A DNA stretch of 64,000 nucleotides from Triangularia verruculosa (lineage: Eukaryota; Ascomycota; Sordariomycetes; Sordariales; Podosporaceae). Numbering within the stretch: the first letter of the stretch is position 1; each line of letters begins with the position of its first letter. Positions 1 through 10,716 of the stretch are shown here, piece by piece. Location of the stretch: NCBI GenBank assembly GCA_033296885.1, contig MU863879.1, forward strand, positions 372,001 to 436,000, given 5' to 3'. The notes beneath the pieces are model-generated. The model searched no databases, was not told the DNA's origin, and saw only the letters and a program-made list of their open reading frames with translations. Both the position numbers and the translations under genes were made by a program.

Positions 1-2
1 TC

Positions 3-818
3 GCGGGGCGGTACCTCGTCTTCGACATTGAAAGCGTCATGCACCTGCGCCGGGAGCACGGTCTGTGCGGGGTGCTGACGGGCACCATGCCGCAGAACCC
101 GACGCAGAACCTGTTCTTGGGGCTGCCGCAGGAGCTGAGGGCGGAGGAGGTGGGGATGCTGGTTGATCGCGGGGCGGGGTATGTGGTTGATGATGCGGTC
201 GAGCATCTGAGGCTGCTGAAGGAGATGTCGACGGCTAAGGGGGGGAAGAGGAGGGAGGGGTATGTGAAGGAGTTAAAAGAGAAGAGGAGGGCGGCGAAGA
301 AGTTGTTTGATGAGGAGAAGGAGATGTTTAGGAGGATGCATGAGGGGAAGAGGAAGAAGAAGGAGAAGAAGAAGACAGAGGAGGGCGATGATGAAGGGTC
401 GCTTTTTGGCTCGGCGGTTGAGGCTCCTGTTGTCAAGGAGTCGCTTCCTGCTATCACACCTTCTACTAGCAACGCCATGTTGGATGGTGATGATCCATTA
501 GGCACTGCTGTGGTTGACTTGCCAAAGGCATCTGCTTTTTACAGGCACCTCAACACAAGGGGCTTCTTCACCACCCCGGGACTTAGGTTCGGTGGTGATT
601 ACAGTATCTACAACGGCGACCCCTTCCGGTTTCACGCCTGGTTTTTGAGTAATTGCTACGGCTGGAACGAGAAGATCCCGATGCTGGATATTGTCACCAG
701 CGGGCGGTTGGGGACAGCGGTGAAGAAGAGTTTCCTGTTTGGCGCGGAAAGGGAAGAGGAGGAGGGGGAAAAAGAAGGGGAGGTGAGGATGTTTTGTGTG
801 GAGTGGGCTGGCATGTAG
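3..818 (+). CDS. SEN34: tRNA-splicing endonuclease subunit Sen34, 5' partial
   Basis: This is the C-terminal part of the Sen34 catalytic subunit of the tRNA-splicing endonuclease, which cuts the 3' splice site of intron-containing pre-tRNAs. The frame is open from base 3 (AGRYLVFDIE...), so the 5' end lies outside the window. Counting from the first in-window Met (base 39), a Lys/Glu-rich linker at about residues 70-120 joins the N-terminal domain to the nuclease fold. That fold carries the expected Tyr-His-Lys triad: Y191 in SIYNGDP, H199 in FRFHAWF, and K230 in GTAVKKSFLF. The order and spacing fit the Sen34/EndA family. The stop is at 816-818 after a short charged tail. The catalytic motifs make the identity secure; only the 5' end is missing. 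Confidence 0.93.
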   Translation, partial: AGRYLVFDIESVMHLRREHGLCGVLTGTMPQNPTQNLFLGLPQELRAEEVGMLVDRGAGYVVDDAVEHLRLLKEMSTAKGGKRREGYVKELKEKRRAAKKLFDEEKEMFRRMHEGKRKKKEKKKTEEGDDEGSLFGSAVEAPVVKESLPAITPSTSNAMLDGDDPLGTAVVDLPKASAFYRHLNTRGFFTTPGLRFGGDYSIYNGDPFRFHAWFLSNCYGWNEKIPMLDIVTSGRLGTAVKKSFLFGAEREEEEGEKEGEVRMFCVEWAGM

Positions 819-1801
819 AGATAGTGTTGGAGAAGCAATGATACCCCCATTTTGACTTGTTCATCAAATATTAGATTATGGAAGGTGAAGTGTGACATGT
901 TTCGCTTTGCCGATGAAGGAATTGTGTCATACGTGCTGTGGTTCTCTTCCCGTAGTTGGAAGGTTCAGTTGATGACGGTATCATATCGCCTGCTCGCACA
1001 CTGTTTTAAATGGCGAATTCGTCCCAAACAATGCTTGTGGTTAGATATTGCTCTGTATCTTCCCTTTTTGAAGATACATCTGATCAGCACTGTACGGAGG
1101 CCACGGGAAAATAAGGCAGATGTAGACTAAATGGAGAGCTTGGAGGTGGTCTTCGCATTATTGTATTCTATCTTGTCCGTATCTAGAAACCCCCCTAGCA
1201 TGACTTTGCAAGCCAGCCATACTTCCTACATATCAAATACCACGGAAAAATTAGGCCAACAGTCTTCAAGTGCCATGGATATTCAACATCTAACCGACCT
1301 CCTAAACGGCCCTCCACTTCTTCAAATGTCATGCCATCGTCTACACGGTCCAATCTAGCCTTCTACCCGACCATCTGCACACCCTCCACGACACGCACAT
1401 GACCAGAGTGAACGGTACCTTCCGTTCCCCCGAGGCACACCATCATCACAAACGCGCCCAAGGATAAATCCCATACAGCCACGGCAATATGCTGTGGTGG
1501 CACAGCATCGCGAGGTTGGTCGCACAAGCCTGCAGAACAACCGCACGTGCAGCGAGATAGATCACGACAGTTCATGACTGATCGGCCCGATGATTCCGTC
1601 TTTTGGATAATCAAGCTGCCTCAATTGGCCTCTTTTGTGTTGGTCATCATTGCTGGCCGTTTGTCTGCTGTACCCAAATCATCCAAACTTGAGGATGAAC
1701 ATTGAACCATGGTCGGGTCCAATCTATCGATCGACTGAGCGGCCCATGTTGGCCTGAATTCCCTGCTTGAGCTGTACTTCAAGTCCTACTGGAACGTCCG
1801 T
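819..1801. other. intergenic, SEN34/ELP4 convergent
   Basis: About 980 bp between two convergent genes. The small open frames here (for example 1131-1358 and the reverse frame near 1363-1614) have no recognisable domain and no codon pattern like their neighbours. I see no RNA gene or repeat. It probably holds the two 3' UTRs. Confidence 0.6.
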
Positions 1802-2962
1802 CTAGAAGTCAATCCCATCCTTGACCGTACTAGCAGGTGACTTTTCGTGCTTTTCCTCCTCCTCCATCGGCGGCAAGCTATAGGGCTTGATGTTAAGCCC
1901 CTTGGTAGCACTCAGGCTGAACGAAAGAGTCTCCCGGAACGAGCTCGTCTCTGCCCCGCCGCCACCCTTCTCATGGTAGATCGGTAGTGTATGTACCTTT
2001 AGCAGCCCCTGAGGTTGATCAGTCTTTTCAGACGAACTAGACGGGGGAGCTGCTCCGGGCGTTGCCGGCAGGGGTATCAACTCGAGCACTCCGTCACACA
2101 ACAGCTCCATCCACCTGACCAGCCCAGAGCTTCTTGGATAAAGTGATGTTTGTAGAGTGATAATCGCCGTCAACTGCGTGCTGTACTTTCGTAGTAAGGC
2201 CCTCAAGGCATGCAGAAACTGCAACACTTCGGATGGATGGCTACATTGAGGGGCGTAGAGCTCTGGTAGCAACAGACTTGGGATAACCACACGGTGGATG
2301 TCGGTTGGCGGTGAGGTTTCGAGCTTCGTCTGTAGGTGCTTGATGATGGCTTTCAGGGGCGATGTAGTTGGCTGAGGTCTAGCATCGAACATGGGTGGTC
2401 CAGTGCTGGGGGTTGGGTGCAGTGAGCCCTTGCAGACGGCTGGCTCGAGGCGCTTGGCGAGATCGAAGGAGTGGCAGAACGTAGGCTGGTTGACATCTCC
2501 TCGTGGGGAGTTTGCCGAAGCAGCTGAATTCCCCAGGGCCTCATATCTCCAGGCAATCTTCATCTTCTCCTCTTGTGCTGGCGGTGGTTGGGAGGACTTC
2601 GATTTGCTGTCTGGCTCGGCCAGTCCTGGGAGATTCCTCCTCCATTGTGGTGGATAGCCGACAAGATGTACTTGGTGTCCTTGGACGAGACCTTCAGCAG
2701 CGTAATACCTCAGTAGAATACCTGAAAAGTCTGTTGTCCCTTGTTCCTCAACCAGAAGACAGGTCCCTAGCGGTAGCCCACTGTGGCCGGCAAGGAGCTG
2801 ATCTAATGATGCTGTTCCGGTAGATGTTGTTGGACGACCGTCCAAGGGCGATGGTCGTACGCCTGGTGGTGGTGGTAATCTTTCGGCATCTGCTTGCTTT
2901 GCGCCTGGTACTACTCGCCCAGGCCTCGACGATAGCACCGTATTTCTTTTGACAAAAGACAT
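1802..2962 (-). CDS. ELP4: Elongator complex protein 4
   Basis: Elp4 (PAXNEB family) is a subunit of the Elp4-5-6 hexamer of Elongator, which acts in wobble-uridine modification of tRNA. It is a single-exon protein of 386 aa, slightly shorter than the yeast and human proteins. The family pattern starts at about residue 45: a short STGTASLDQLLAGHSGLPLG block, then LLVEEQGTTDFSGILLRYYAAEG and HLVGYPPQWRRNLPGL. This is the degenerate RecA-like fold typical of Elp4-6. A second conserved block (RVVIPSLLLPELY...) lies near residue 225. The ATG at 2962 is the first in frame and sits about 350 bp from the divergent RPB8 start. The C-terminal 60 residues are low in conservation and charged. Confidence 0.92.
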   Translation of the reverse strand: MSFVKRNTVLSSRPGRVVPGAKQADAERLPPPPGVRPSPLDGRPTTSTGTASLDQLLAGHSGLPLGTCLLVEEQGTTDFSGILLRYYAAEGLVQGHQVHLVGYPPQWRRNLPGLAEPDSKSKSSQPPPAQEEKMKIAWRYEALGNSAASANSPRGDVNQPTFCHSFDLAKRLEPAVCKGSLHPTPSTGPPMFDARPQPTTSPLKAIIKHLQTKLETSPPTDIHRVVIPSLLLPELYAPQCSHPSEVLQFLHALRALLRKYSTQLTAIITLQTSLYPRSSGLVRWMELLCDGVLELIPLPATPGAAPPSSSSEKTDQPQGLLKVHTLPIYHEKGGGGAETSSFRETLSFSLSATKGLNIKPYSLPPMEEEEKHEKSPASTVKDGIDF

Positions 2963-3312
2963 TTTCCGGGTTTGGAAAACAAACCGTAGCTATCGCAAGC
3001 TGTGGAGGGGTCGACGGAGGGGTTGATAACTGATAAGATCAAAAAGTTTCGAGATCAGTGCAAGGACAGCCCCGCCCTCCAGCCTCAGCGACAGGGGCCC
3101 CTGTTAGCAGCGTGCGGCCCCCACCCGTTTTCCCCAAGCCTCTGGAGCAATTCCACGCTAGACGATTTTCAGCCTTGGGATTTTTTTGACTCCAGTCGCA
3201 AATCATCAAACACCAGCAACAACACACCTTTCTCGAGTTCCAATTGCCCATCCACCTCGCCTTTCCAACGCCGCTTCACATCGCTGTAAACAGGCACAAT
3301 CTAGCAGTCAAA
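2963..3312. promoter_or_regulatory. divergent promoter region ELP4/RPB8
   Basis: A 350-bp gap between the two divergent starts. It must hold both promoters and 5' leaders. No clear TATA box is visible. CAACA/CATC-rich sequence just upstream of RPB8 resembles a fungal 5' UTR. Confidence 0.5.
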
Positions 3313-3825
3313 ATGGCAGGCCTAGGCTCCGACGCCCAGCTCTTCGAGGACAACTTCCGCGTCCACAAGCTCTCAGACAAAAAGTATGACCGCGTCGACC
3401 GCATTTATGCCACCTCGGAAGACAAGTCGATCGAGATCGCCCTTGACATCAACAACGAGCTCTTCCCCTGCAAGGACGGCGACGAGCTGCACATGGTCCT
3501 CGCCACTTCTCTGCACTACGACGGCAGCAAGGACGACGAGCACGGCTGGCGCGACGTCGCCAAGAGCGGCGCGAGCGAGTCCACGCTTGCCGACCAGTTC
3601 GACTACGTGTGCTATGGCAAGATTTACAAGTTCGAGGACGGGGAGGATGGGCAGACCATGTATGTTTGTCCTTTACAGTGTGTGGAGGAAAGCGGCTGAC
3701 AAAATCCGGAAAACAGCAAAGCGTACATTTCTTTCGGCGGCCTGTTGATGTCTCTTGTCGGTCCTTACAAGAAGCTCACGCCATTGAGGGTGGAATACAT
3801 CTACCTTTTAGTTCGCAGACGATGA
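3313..3825 (+). CDS. RPB8: RNA polymerases I, II and III subunit Rpb8 (RPABC3)
   Basis: Rpb8 is a small OB-fold subunit shared by all three nuclear RNA polymerases. Two exons, 3313-3659 and 3717-3825, give 151 aa, close to the usual ~146. The intron begins GTATGT and ends CAG, with a perfect GGCTGAC branch site 20-25 nt before the acceptor. Across the junction the protein reads TIKAYISFGG, followed by LLMSLVGPYKKL and YIYLLVRR, the conserved Rpb8 C-terminus. The N-terminal half has the family's LFEDNFRVHKLS and ELFPCKDGDEL segments. The ATG at 3313 is preferred over an upstream in-frame start at 3244 because the shorter start matches the family length. Confidence 0.95.
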
Positions 3826-4127
3826 TTGGTTTGATTTGTTGAGCGATGCACGACTAGACGAGAGCGCATGTTGGCGAAGTAAAAGAGGGAGAGCATTGCT
3901 TGCGTCTAGAATATGAAATCTATGAAGGGACAGCTCTTTCTCCGGCCGCCTACAACAAGCTTCGTTTCGAGGAGCAAGGACGGAATAGGCGGAAAAGAAG
4001 GAGTAGTGCAAAGTGGGGAATCTGGCGTTAAGGGTGCAACTGGAATTTATGGACAGAAACAAAAGCTTTGGCGAGATGCGGACAATGGAAGAAGAGATAC
4101 CCGGACATGGAGCTAGCTCGCTCGCCT
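3826..4127. other. intergenic, convergent 3' ends
   Basis: About 300 bp between the RPB8 stop and the stop of the Nudix gene on the other strand. No feature seen other than presumed 3' UTRs. Confidence 0.6.
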
Positions 4128-5426
4128 TCAACGCCTTGTGTCTGGGTGCTGATAATCCCAATGCGGCCCAGGGAAGGGAATGAAGCGATGGGCCCGCGCG
4201 CAAATCTGGTCATAGTACGGCTCGTTCTCAGGTGTGTAGACGCCGTGTCTGGCGAAGAAATCGAGCATGACCATGGCACAGTTGGGCTTCCAGAATCCCG
4301 TGGCAAGCTGCTCCTGAATCTCTTCCACCGTATGTAGACTGAAGCTCTCCACCTCACCATCTTTAGGCTTGGGGATGACGCTTCCATCTGAAGGCAGTTC
4401 AAGATCATAAACCCATTGGCACTCAGGGTAGATGTACCCTGGCTCTCCTCCTGACCGTTCATCCGTGATGAAGATGTAAGTGACAGTGCCCGTTTCCACC
4501 GCGCTCCGCCGCATGACGTCTTCAGGAAGAGAAGCCTCCTCGTCAGCTTCGCGGATGATGCACTCGAAGGGGTCCTCATTGGTCATTAGCCCGCCAGCGA
4601 CGGTGTTGTCTAGCATGCCGGGGTAGGTCGACTTGTTGCTGGAGCGCTTGGGGACCCAGATGCGAAAGTCGTAGTCGCTGGTGCTGTCGCTGCGGCGGAT
4701 GTAGGCTGTCATGTGGACGCCGTAGCGGGTGGTGCCGAAGAGGCCCATGGCTGCGCGTTCGATGCTCATGAGGAGCTCGCCGTTGCGGCCGTAGATGGGC
4801 CACATTTCGTTGCGCCATCCTTTGAGCAGGCGGAATGTCTGGTTCTTACGCCAGTATGAGGTTAGCTGGGCGGCTTGCTTGGTGCGTTCTTCGTAGGTTT
4901 TCAGGTTCTGCCAGAGGGCGGCGGTTCTGGCGGTGGGGTTGATGTCAAGACGGCCGCGGATGCTGGCGGGGGTTTTCCTGAGGACATCGAGGACTGTGAC
5001 GGGGAGGTACCCGATGGGGAATGCGCCCTGGTCATCTTCCCATATGAGGGTGTACAGTCTGCTCAGCTGTTCTGCATAGCCTCTGGGGTTGGTTTCGAGG
5101 TCCGGGAAGCTTTGTCATGATGTTAGTCGTTGTATCTTTGTGGTGTTTACATGTCTCAGGTCTAGACCCTTGCGCTTCAACCGCGTGCGCGGCGGCAGAG
5201 TGGCAGATCCGGCAGGTCTCACAGATGCCAACGTCACACAACATCTCGGTAACGCAGGCTTTGGGGGCCAAGCATGATGAGAGGCGTCGGCACATCCATT
5301 TATGGCGGCCGGCTGATAGAAGAATCTAAAAAGGGTGTGTAACTGCACAGAATAGGCAATGAAATGAGGAACTCACCCATCGCAGTCATTCACCAGATCA
5401 ATGTTGGCCAACCGGTGTTGTGTCAT
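4128..5426 (-). CDS. DUF4743-Nudix hydrolase (thiamine pyrophosphokinase-related)
   Basis: A two-exon gene: exon 1 at 5426-5377 and exon 2 at 5109-4128, giving 343 aa. The 267-nt intron has a GTGAGT donor. Exon 1 encodes MTQHRLANIDLVNDCD, and the junction reads DGFPDLETNPRGY, the start of a DUF4743 domain (about residues 15-150). A Nudix domain follows, with the box GGLMTNEDPFECIIREADEEA (Gx5Ex7REUxEExG) near residue 205. This combination defines the fungal and plant family often labelled thiamine pyrophosphokinase-related, which includes yeast YJR142W. Related enzymes hydrolyse oxidised thiamine diphosphates; that activity is inferred here. In-frame sequence continues upstream of 5426, but the chosen ATG fits the family N-terminus. 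Confidence 0.87.
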
Positions 5427-7211
5427 GATTGTTTTTTGCCCACGAGTTTGGTCGCTGAGCACGTGTAACTTTCGGATCTGGGACTGAGCAGGACTGAGAA
5501 GTTGCGACGACAAGACTCGGGTTCCGTTCAAATAGAGAAGTGGATCAAAGGTTGTGCGGTCCGTGGCGCTGCACGGCAGAGAGACCAAGACTCGACCTCG
5601 CAACTTTAACAACGGAGACGAAAGAAACAAGCTTTGCGAAACGACAGAAAATCAGAAAGACGACAGGCGATAATCAATGTTGATGATGATGATAAAGAGA
5701 GGAAAAGGCGGAAGAATGAACAAACAAGCAAACAGAGCAGCCAGAGACCAGCAGCAAACGGCGAACACATGCGAGATATAAGCCGCCGTCACAGCACCCT
5801 CTTATCTATCAGAGAGAGGAAAAGATGATGAGTCCCGTCCCAGGCCATGGCTGGTGCCGGGCCTCCCTCCCGTCCTAAACGTTAGTCCCGTCCATCATTG
5901 CGCTCCCGCTGTCTTGTTCCGGACAGCCGGACAGCCGGAGAGACGGACAATGGGACAATGGGACAATAGGACATGGGATGGGACTTGCGCAGGTGAGGAG
6001 TCAGAAGTGTGGTGAGAGATGGGTGGACGGATCATACCTGGCTCTGAACCAACGCCGGATGCCATCCATGGTTCACGGTCTCTTCCAGCGGGAAAACAGG
6101 GTATGCGATTTGCGAAGCCAGAGTGATGGAGTGATGAACTGATGCATGTGGTGACTGGTGATGGCTTGTGATGCGACACCCCCGCCGTTCGCTCGCAGTG
6201 CTGCGAGTCTGGGACTCTGGTGAGGTGGAACGCTGGAACCCCACTGCGGGCCGGCACGGCACAGCGTCCGAGGGAATGCTTCTGCTCTTGACGACTGCTC
6301 TTGGCGTCTTGGTGCGGAGTGCTCTGGAACTGGGCAGGTGATTCTATGGATGCGGCTTCTTTGATTGGATTCGTCGTTTTTGCCTGCATCGAGCCACAGC
6401 AGAACATGGTTATTGTGGACTGGAAGCACGCCAGGAACAACTCGAAACGTCTAACCGGCCGATCATATAACCAAGCGATGTTGAACGTTGCTGCACCCGG
6501 TTACCGTTGACAAATACGCCGCGATTCCGTTTCATACCACCGCAACATCCATCGAATAAGGAGCCCAACCACTGGCAATCTACTCACTCATTAGCCCACG
6601 ATAGGAACGACCGAGCAAGGTTCAGGGATTAAATCCACAGAACCACCTGCTCAACTTCAACAACCGCGCCGGGCCCTCACCAAGGTTTTGTGTAGCCATC
6701 GCTACCGCTATCCCGCGCATGGTCCACGGTACACAAGGGACCTTCTGACTTGGCACCTATTCAGCACTTTTATCGATTTTGGGGCCGCATGATCTAGTTG
6801 AGCAGGCAGCTCGAGCCTTGCGGTTGGTTACCAAACAAGTCGACCGTGGAACGGCCAATCCGTCAGCATCTCGTCATTAAACACCACACCGCACCTGCCG
6901 CCCAACCGGAAGTCACCATAGGAGGTGAAAGATAAGATCGCCCTCAGGGACTGCGTCACTATCACCGGAAGTCGTGACACCAACCGATAGAAGGATTCGG
7001 CCAACAATCGATCCGAGCTCCACGGGTTCTCTATCCGATATTAAGCACAGAAACCCAACCGACCCTCCACTCCCTCCAGACAACCGGACGGAATTATACC
7101 GAACCCAAATCCAGGGTTATGCTCCCGTGACGAAAGGCAACTACCCGGCAGCCTTGTCACACCTTATCCACCCAATATCATATCATCTCACCTCATCACT
7201 CACTCACCACA
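5427..7211. other. long intergenic region, Nudix gene/OPI10 divergent
   Basis: Nearly 1.8 kb without a credible gene. The 181-aa reverse frame at 5895-6440 overlaps a short tandem repeat and looks like chance. The segment just before OPI10 (about 6950-7211) is rich in CCA/ACC, as expected of a 5' leader. I see no RNA gene. Confidence 0.55.
5919..5980. repeat. short degenerate tandem repeat (GGACARY type)
   Basis: A run of imperfect 8-10 bp units: GGACAGCC twice, then GGACAATG twice, then GGACAATA, GGACATGG and GATGGGAC. It looks like a small minisatellite in the divergent spacer. Confidence 0.7.
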
Positions 7212-7817
7212 ATGTCCCAACTCTTCGGCCTCGTTCCAGCCGGCCAACCCGTCATCACGGAGCCAACAACAGTCCACTCCCCCACTTCCTTCATTTACTC
7301 CATCCCCCCCTCCGGCCCCAAACCCTTCTCCCACATCGTCGTCTTCCTCCTCCCCAACATCACCCTCCCTCCAAACCACGCAGCCGCAATCCACCTCCTC
7401 ACTCCCCCCACAAACCCCGGCTCATCCTTCGACAGCACATTCCTCGGCGCCCTCGGCCACGGGAAAGCCTCCGCCATCTTCAAGCTCAGCAATGACACCT
7501 CCTCCGGGGGAGTCGCCATTGGGATATCCGTCGAGCCGGAAGCAGCCGTGGCGCAGAAAATGGAGGCACTAGCTGCCAGGGAAACGTCAAAGGCGTTGGT
7601 GCCAGCAGCGGGAGGGGCAGTGCAGCAAGGAGGGCCAACGACGCTGCAGCTGGCGCAAAGGATAATAAGCAATGCTTTTAACTTCTTGTCGAGTTATTCT
7701 GGGACAACGGGGCCGGGAGGGGTGGAGGTGGTGCCGATCAAGGCCTTTGAGCAGTGGTGGAAGAAGTTTGAGAGCAGGGTTAGGAGCGATCCGACGTTTC
7801 TTGAGAGGGATGTTTAG
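7212..7817 (+). CDS. OPI10: Opi10/Hikeshi family protein
   Basis: A single-exon 201-aa protein of the Hikeshi/Opi10 (DUF775) family. Human Hikeshi imports Hsp70 into the nucleus during heat stress; yeast Opi10 was named from an inositol over-excretion phenotype. Family marks are MSQLFGLVPAGQPV at the N-terminus, FSHIVVFLLPNITLP near residue 40, FLGALGHGKASAIFKLS near residue 75, and the C-terminal AFEQWWKKFESRV helix with DPTFLERDV as the end. Length and both conserved ends match, so the model is complete. The ATG sits in a CACAATG context. A nuclear transport role is inferred from the family. Confidence 0.93.
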   Translation: MSQLFGLVPAGQPVITEPTTVHSPTSFIYSIPPSGPKPFSHIVVFLLPNITLPPNHAAAIHLLTPPTNPGSSFDSTFLGALGHGKASAIFKLSNDTSSGGVAIGISVEPEAAVAQKMEALAARETSKALVPAAGGAVQQGGPTTLQLAQRIISNAFNFLSSYSGTTGPGGVEVVPIKAFEQWWKKFESRVRSDPTFLERDV

Positions 7818-8454
7818 GGGTATGAACTTTGAAGAGGAATGAAAAAATGAAGAGGGTCAAAAGGGGGGTAGGATGTTTTTAGCTATTCGGCGGGGGGGGG
7901 GGGGGGGACGGATACAGAAAAGGAGGTTGGCTTTAAGGTTGGGGTGGAGTTAGAATGGTTTCGCCTTTCTTGTTGTTTTGAATAGAATAATGTTTATAAG
8001 CATGAAAATACCTAAGAAGTGTCAGTAAGAGAAAAGAAGAACCTAAGGCTTATCGGTAAAATGAGTATGGCTTATCAACTATCTCTACTTGAGCTTGGTT
8101 AAGGATGCATCCTGTATGCTTTGATGTGAACGAGGACTGTTTAAATAGAAATACTGTAGGCAGATCAAAAGTAAATTACATCAAAATTGCTAAAATAATT
8201 TAAAAGCATGATGTGAGTTTCATCATTTTGCATCCGCCTCTGAATTGAAAGAATGTTAAACCCCTAGATGCTAGCTAATGTCTGTCCATCCCAATCAAAA
8301 TGCTTTTTGGTGCTCACAGAACAAGAAAAAAAGATACAATAAACTAAAGTTAATACTCTTGACAATCAAAACGCTAACCCATCATTCCTCAAACAAGTCA
8401 AACATACAACCATAATCCCATCACACATACCCATTTCATATCCGCCCGGACCTT
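7818..8454. other. intergenic, OPI10/YND1 convergent
   Basis: About 640 bp between convergent genes, AT-rich from 7980 to 8400. It contains the G-run listed separately. No gene or RNA recognised. Confidence 0.6.
7892..7907 (+). repeat. 16-nt poly-G tract
   Basis: Sixteen uninterrupted G residues in the 3' flank of OPI10. Such tracts are prone to length error and can form G-quadruplexes. Confidence 0.95.
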
Positions 8455-10716
8455 TCACCTCTCATCCATCGGCGATATCCCCCCTCCCAACGGACTCTTC
8501 ATCCTCGTCGGACTCCCCGCCCTACTCCTCCTCCCTGTCACACCCCCCACCCCACCACTCAACGGCAAGCTCAACCTCTCCCTACTATCCGTCCTCACCA
8601 CCAATCCACTCCTGTTCAGCGCCGACATCCCCCCTCCCACCGTCCCCACCGTCTCAAACCCATACCCACCCCCAATCCCGCCTCCACTAGCAGCAGTAGG
8701 CGTAGCCAACCCCGAGCTCCTCCCAAACATCGACCCTGCCGCCCCCCCACTACCTTTCGACCCCCTCGAGTGATCACTACTCGAGTCCTCATCCGAAAAA
8801 AACTCCCCACTCCCGCTACTACTACTCGCCACATCCCCCAGCTCAAACCGATCCAGCTCCCCCTCCTCCATCACCCTCTCATAACTCCCGCCACTCGACG
8901 TCCGTCCCCCAAAGAGTTTCGTAGTGAGTTTTGTCAGTGGGCTCCGATTAACACTGTGCATGCCATTGTACTTCCCCCCATGACTCCTCCTCCTCCTCGC
9001 AAAGCTCTGAAACCGGCTGTACACCCTCATCCTCCTCTCCCTCTTCCTAAACCACCACATCACCAGCGCCAACCCGGCCAAAAACAAAAAGAACCCCGTC
9101 GTCGACCTCGTCTTCGCTCTGTCCAGGATATCCTCCGCGTCCATATCCCAGTCATCATTTTCCCAGTCACTCCCATGCCCCGCCGTCACATTCCCACCGT
9201 TCGACGATCCAATGGGTCTCCAGCTTGAACCCGCAAACTGGAAATCATCTGGAATCGTCGCCGTGTTCGCGCCCACCAAGTTACTCCCGAACCCAACTGG
9301 AAACCTGTCGTCCCCGCTCTCGGGCGGGATCTGTCCCGCTGCGTAAAGCACCATCTTTCCTAGGGTCCAGCTAACTTCAATGTCATTGATCTTGTCCACC
9401 GGCTGAAACGGCTCCAGAAACCCCTTTCCTTTGGCCTGCTCCAATGCGCCCTGTGCACCCTTGGATAGGTTCGCCTGCGGGAGGTCTTCGAGGCCTATTC
9501 TTGGGACGCCGATTCCGTCGTGCAGGACGTTGATTAACCAGGACGCCTTGAAACATGCTTCTTGGCCGTTCTTGGGGTCGTGCTCCTTTTTGGGGTTGAA
9601 GTTGGCAGAGATGGAGGACCAGTCCTGGCTGCAGTAATCCTTCACTCGTTTCTGATAGGTTGCGAAGTCATACGCCTTATCGTCCTTGCCGCCAAAGACA
9701 CCGTGGGTGGTGTGCCAGTATTCTGACACGCCGATGAAGTGGTTAACGTCAAAGTCGATGGCAGGGACGTGTTGTCCGTCGATTAGGCAGGGGTTGTCGT
9801 GGCAGGGCTTGTCTTTGCCAAGGAGAGGATAGGTCTTTTTGAGGCACTCGTCAAAATGGCCGGTACCGATTAGAATTGTGTTTTTTGGTTTGGGAGTGGT
9901 GACTGGGACACCGTCGAGGGTTGTTCGTAGGCCTCTGGGTAGGCATGGGTCTGGGAGTTCGGATGATGATGGTGGGTAAAGATCTGCGAGGGATTCAACG
10001 TAGGACTGGCGGGCTTGGTTGACGCCAAAGCCGAGCCATGTTGTGGTGAAGAGTTTGTATTCGACCGGGGAGCCGTCGAGAGTTCGTAGTCGCAGCAGCT
10101 TGAGGTCGTCGGCATGCTTCTCAGCTTCGGTGGCATTAGGGGCAAAGGCAATTTGCGCAGAGGCACCGCCCATATCAAGGAATCCATATGTGTGGTGCCC
10201 CTTTCCGTGTTGGTGCTGATCGGGGTTGTCGAAGCCTCCCAGCAGATAGTTCGATGCTATCCAGCCGTATAACCCTTCTGTCTCCCCCTTGATCACTTGG
10301 ATGTGCATGTCGCAGTCTGGCAACGAGAATTGTGTATTTGATCGCAAGTAGTAGCAAATTTCGCGAGTCAAGGCTGTTTGTTGAACCGTCGGTAGCAGCC
10401 GCATCCCCGCTGTCGCCATTAAGAATATTGGAGTGTCTGGGATCTTGTCGTAGGGAATGTACTGGAGCGCATGGTCGATTAGGGATTGGAGGTGGTCTGG
10501 ACCGACTTGATCAACCTTCTTCCCAAATGTCGACACTCCCGGCCTGATCTTCTTGGTCCATTTCTTCTCTGTCATCAATTTTGGCAAACTGGCAAGCTCC
10601 TCCTCGGATGCGCCCTTGAGCGCTTTCTCTGGGTCTTTCCATCTGTAGATATGTAGCCTCGTTCCGGAAGATCCGGCGTCCAGAATGACGCCCCATCGCC
10701 ACTTCTTGCTACCCAT
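8455..10716 (-). CDS. YND1: Golgi apyrase (nucleoside diphosphatase), GDA1/CD39 family
   Basis: A single-exon 753-aa protein. Apyrase conserved regions appear in order: ACR1 DAGSSGTR at residues 13-20, ACR2 MATAGMRLL near 105, ACR3 GETEGLYGWIASNYLLG near 150, and ACR4 LDMGGASAQIAF near 180. One membrane segment (GFFLFLAGLALVMWW) lies near residue 545, followed by a basic stretch and a Ser/Gly-rich tail of roughly 190 residues. There is no N-terminal signal peptide. This is the layout of yeast Ynd1, whose lumenal domain hydrolyses NDPs and NTPs to support Golgi glycosylation. Its cytosolic tail is known to bind V-ATPase subunit Vma13. The tail here is longer than in yeast. The first ATG (10716) leads directly into ACR1, so the start is firm. 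Confidence 0.93.
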   Translation of the reverse strand: MGSKKWRWGVILDAGSSGTRLHIYRWKDPEKALKGASEEELASLPKLMTEKKWTKKIRPGVSTFGKKVDQVGPDHLQSLIDHALQYIPYDKIPDTPIFLMATAGMRLLPTVQQTALTREICYYLRSNTQFSLPDCDMHIQVIKGETEGLYGWIASNYLLGGFDNPDQHQHGKGHHTYGFLDMGGASAQIAFAPNATEAEKHADDLKLLRLRTLDGSPVEYKLFTTTWLGFGVNQARQSYVESLADLYPPSSSELPDPCLPRGLRTTLDGVPVTTPKPKNTILIGTGHFDECLKKTYPLLGKDKPCHDNPCLIDGQHVPAIDFDVNHFIGVSEYWHTTHGVFGGKDDKAYDFATYQKRVKDYCSQDWSSISANFNPKKEHDPKNGQEACFKASWLINVLHDGIGVPRIGLEDLPQANLSKGAQGALEQAKGKGFLEPFQPVDKINDIEVSWTLGKMVLYAAGQIPPESGDDRFPVGFGSNLVGANTATIPDDFQFAGSSWRPIGSSNGGNVTAGHGSDWENDDWDMDAEDILDRAKTRSTTGFFLFLAGLALVMWWFRKRERRMRVYSRFQSFARRRRSHGGKYNGMHSVNRSPLTKLTTKLFGGRTSSGGSYERVMEEGELDRFELGDVASSSSGSGEFFSDEDSSSDHSRGSKGSGGAAGSMFGRSSGLATPTAASGGGIGGGYGFETVGTVGGGMSALNRSGLVVRTDSRERLSLPLSGGVGGVTGRRSRAGSPTRMKSPLGGGISPMDER

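Noticed and set aside
5895..6440. 181-aa reverse open frame in the long divergent spacer
   Set aside because: It runs through a short tandem repeat and overlaps another reverse frame; sequence reads as low complexity.
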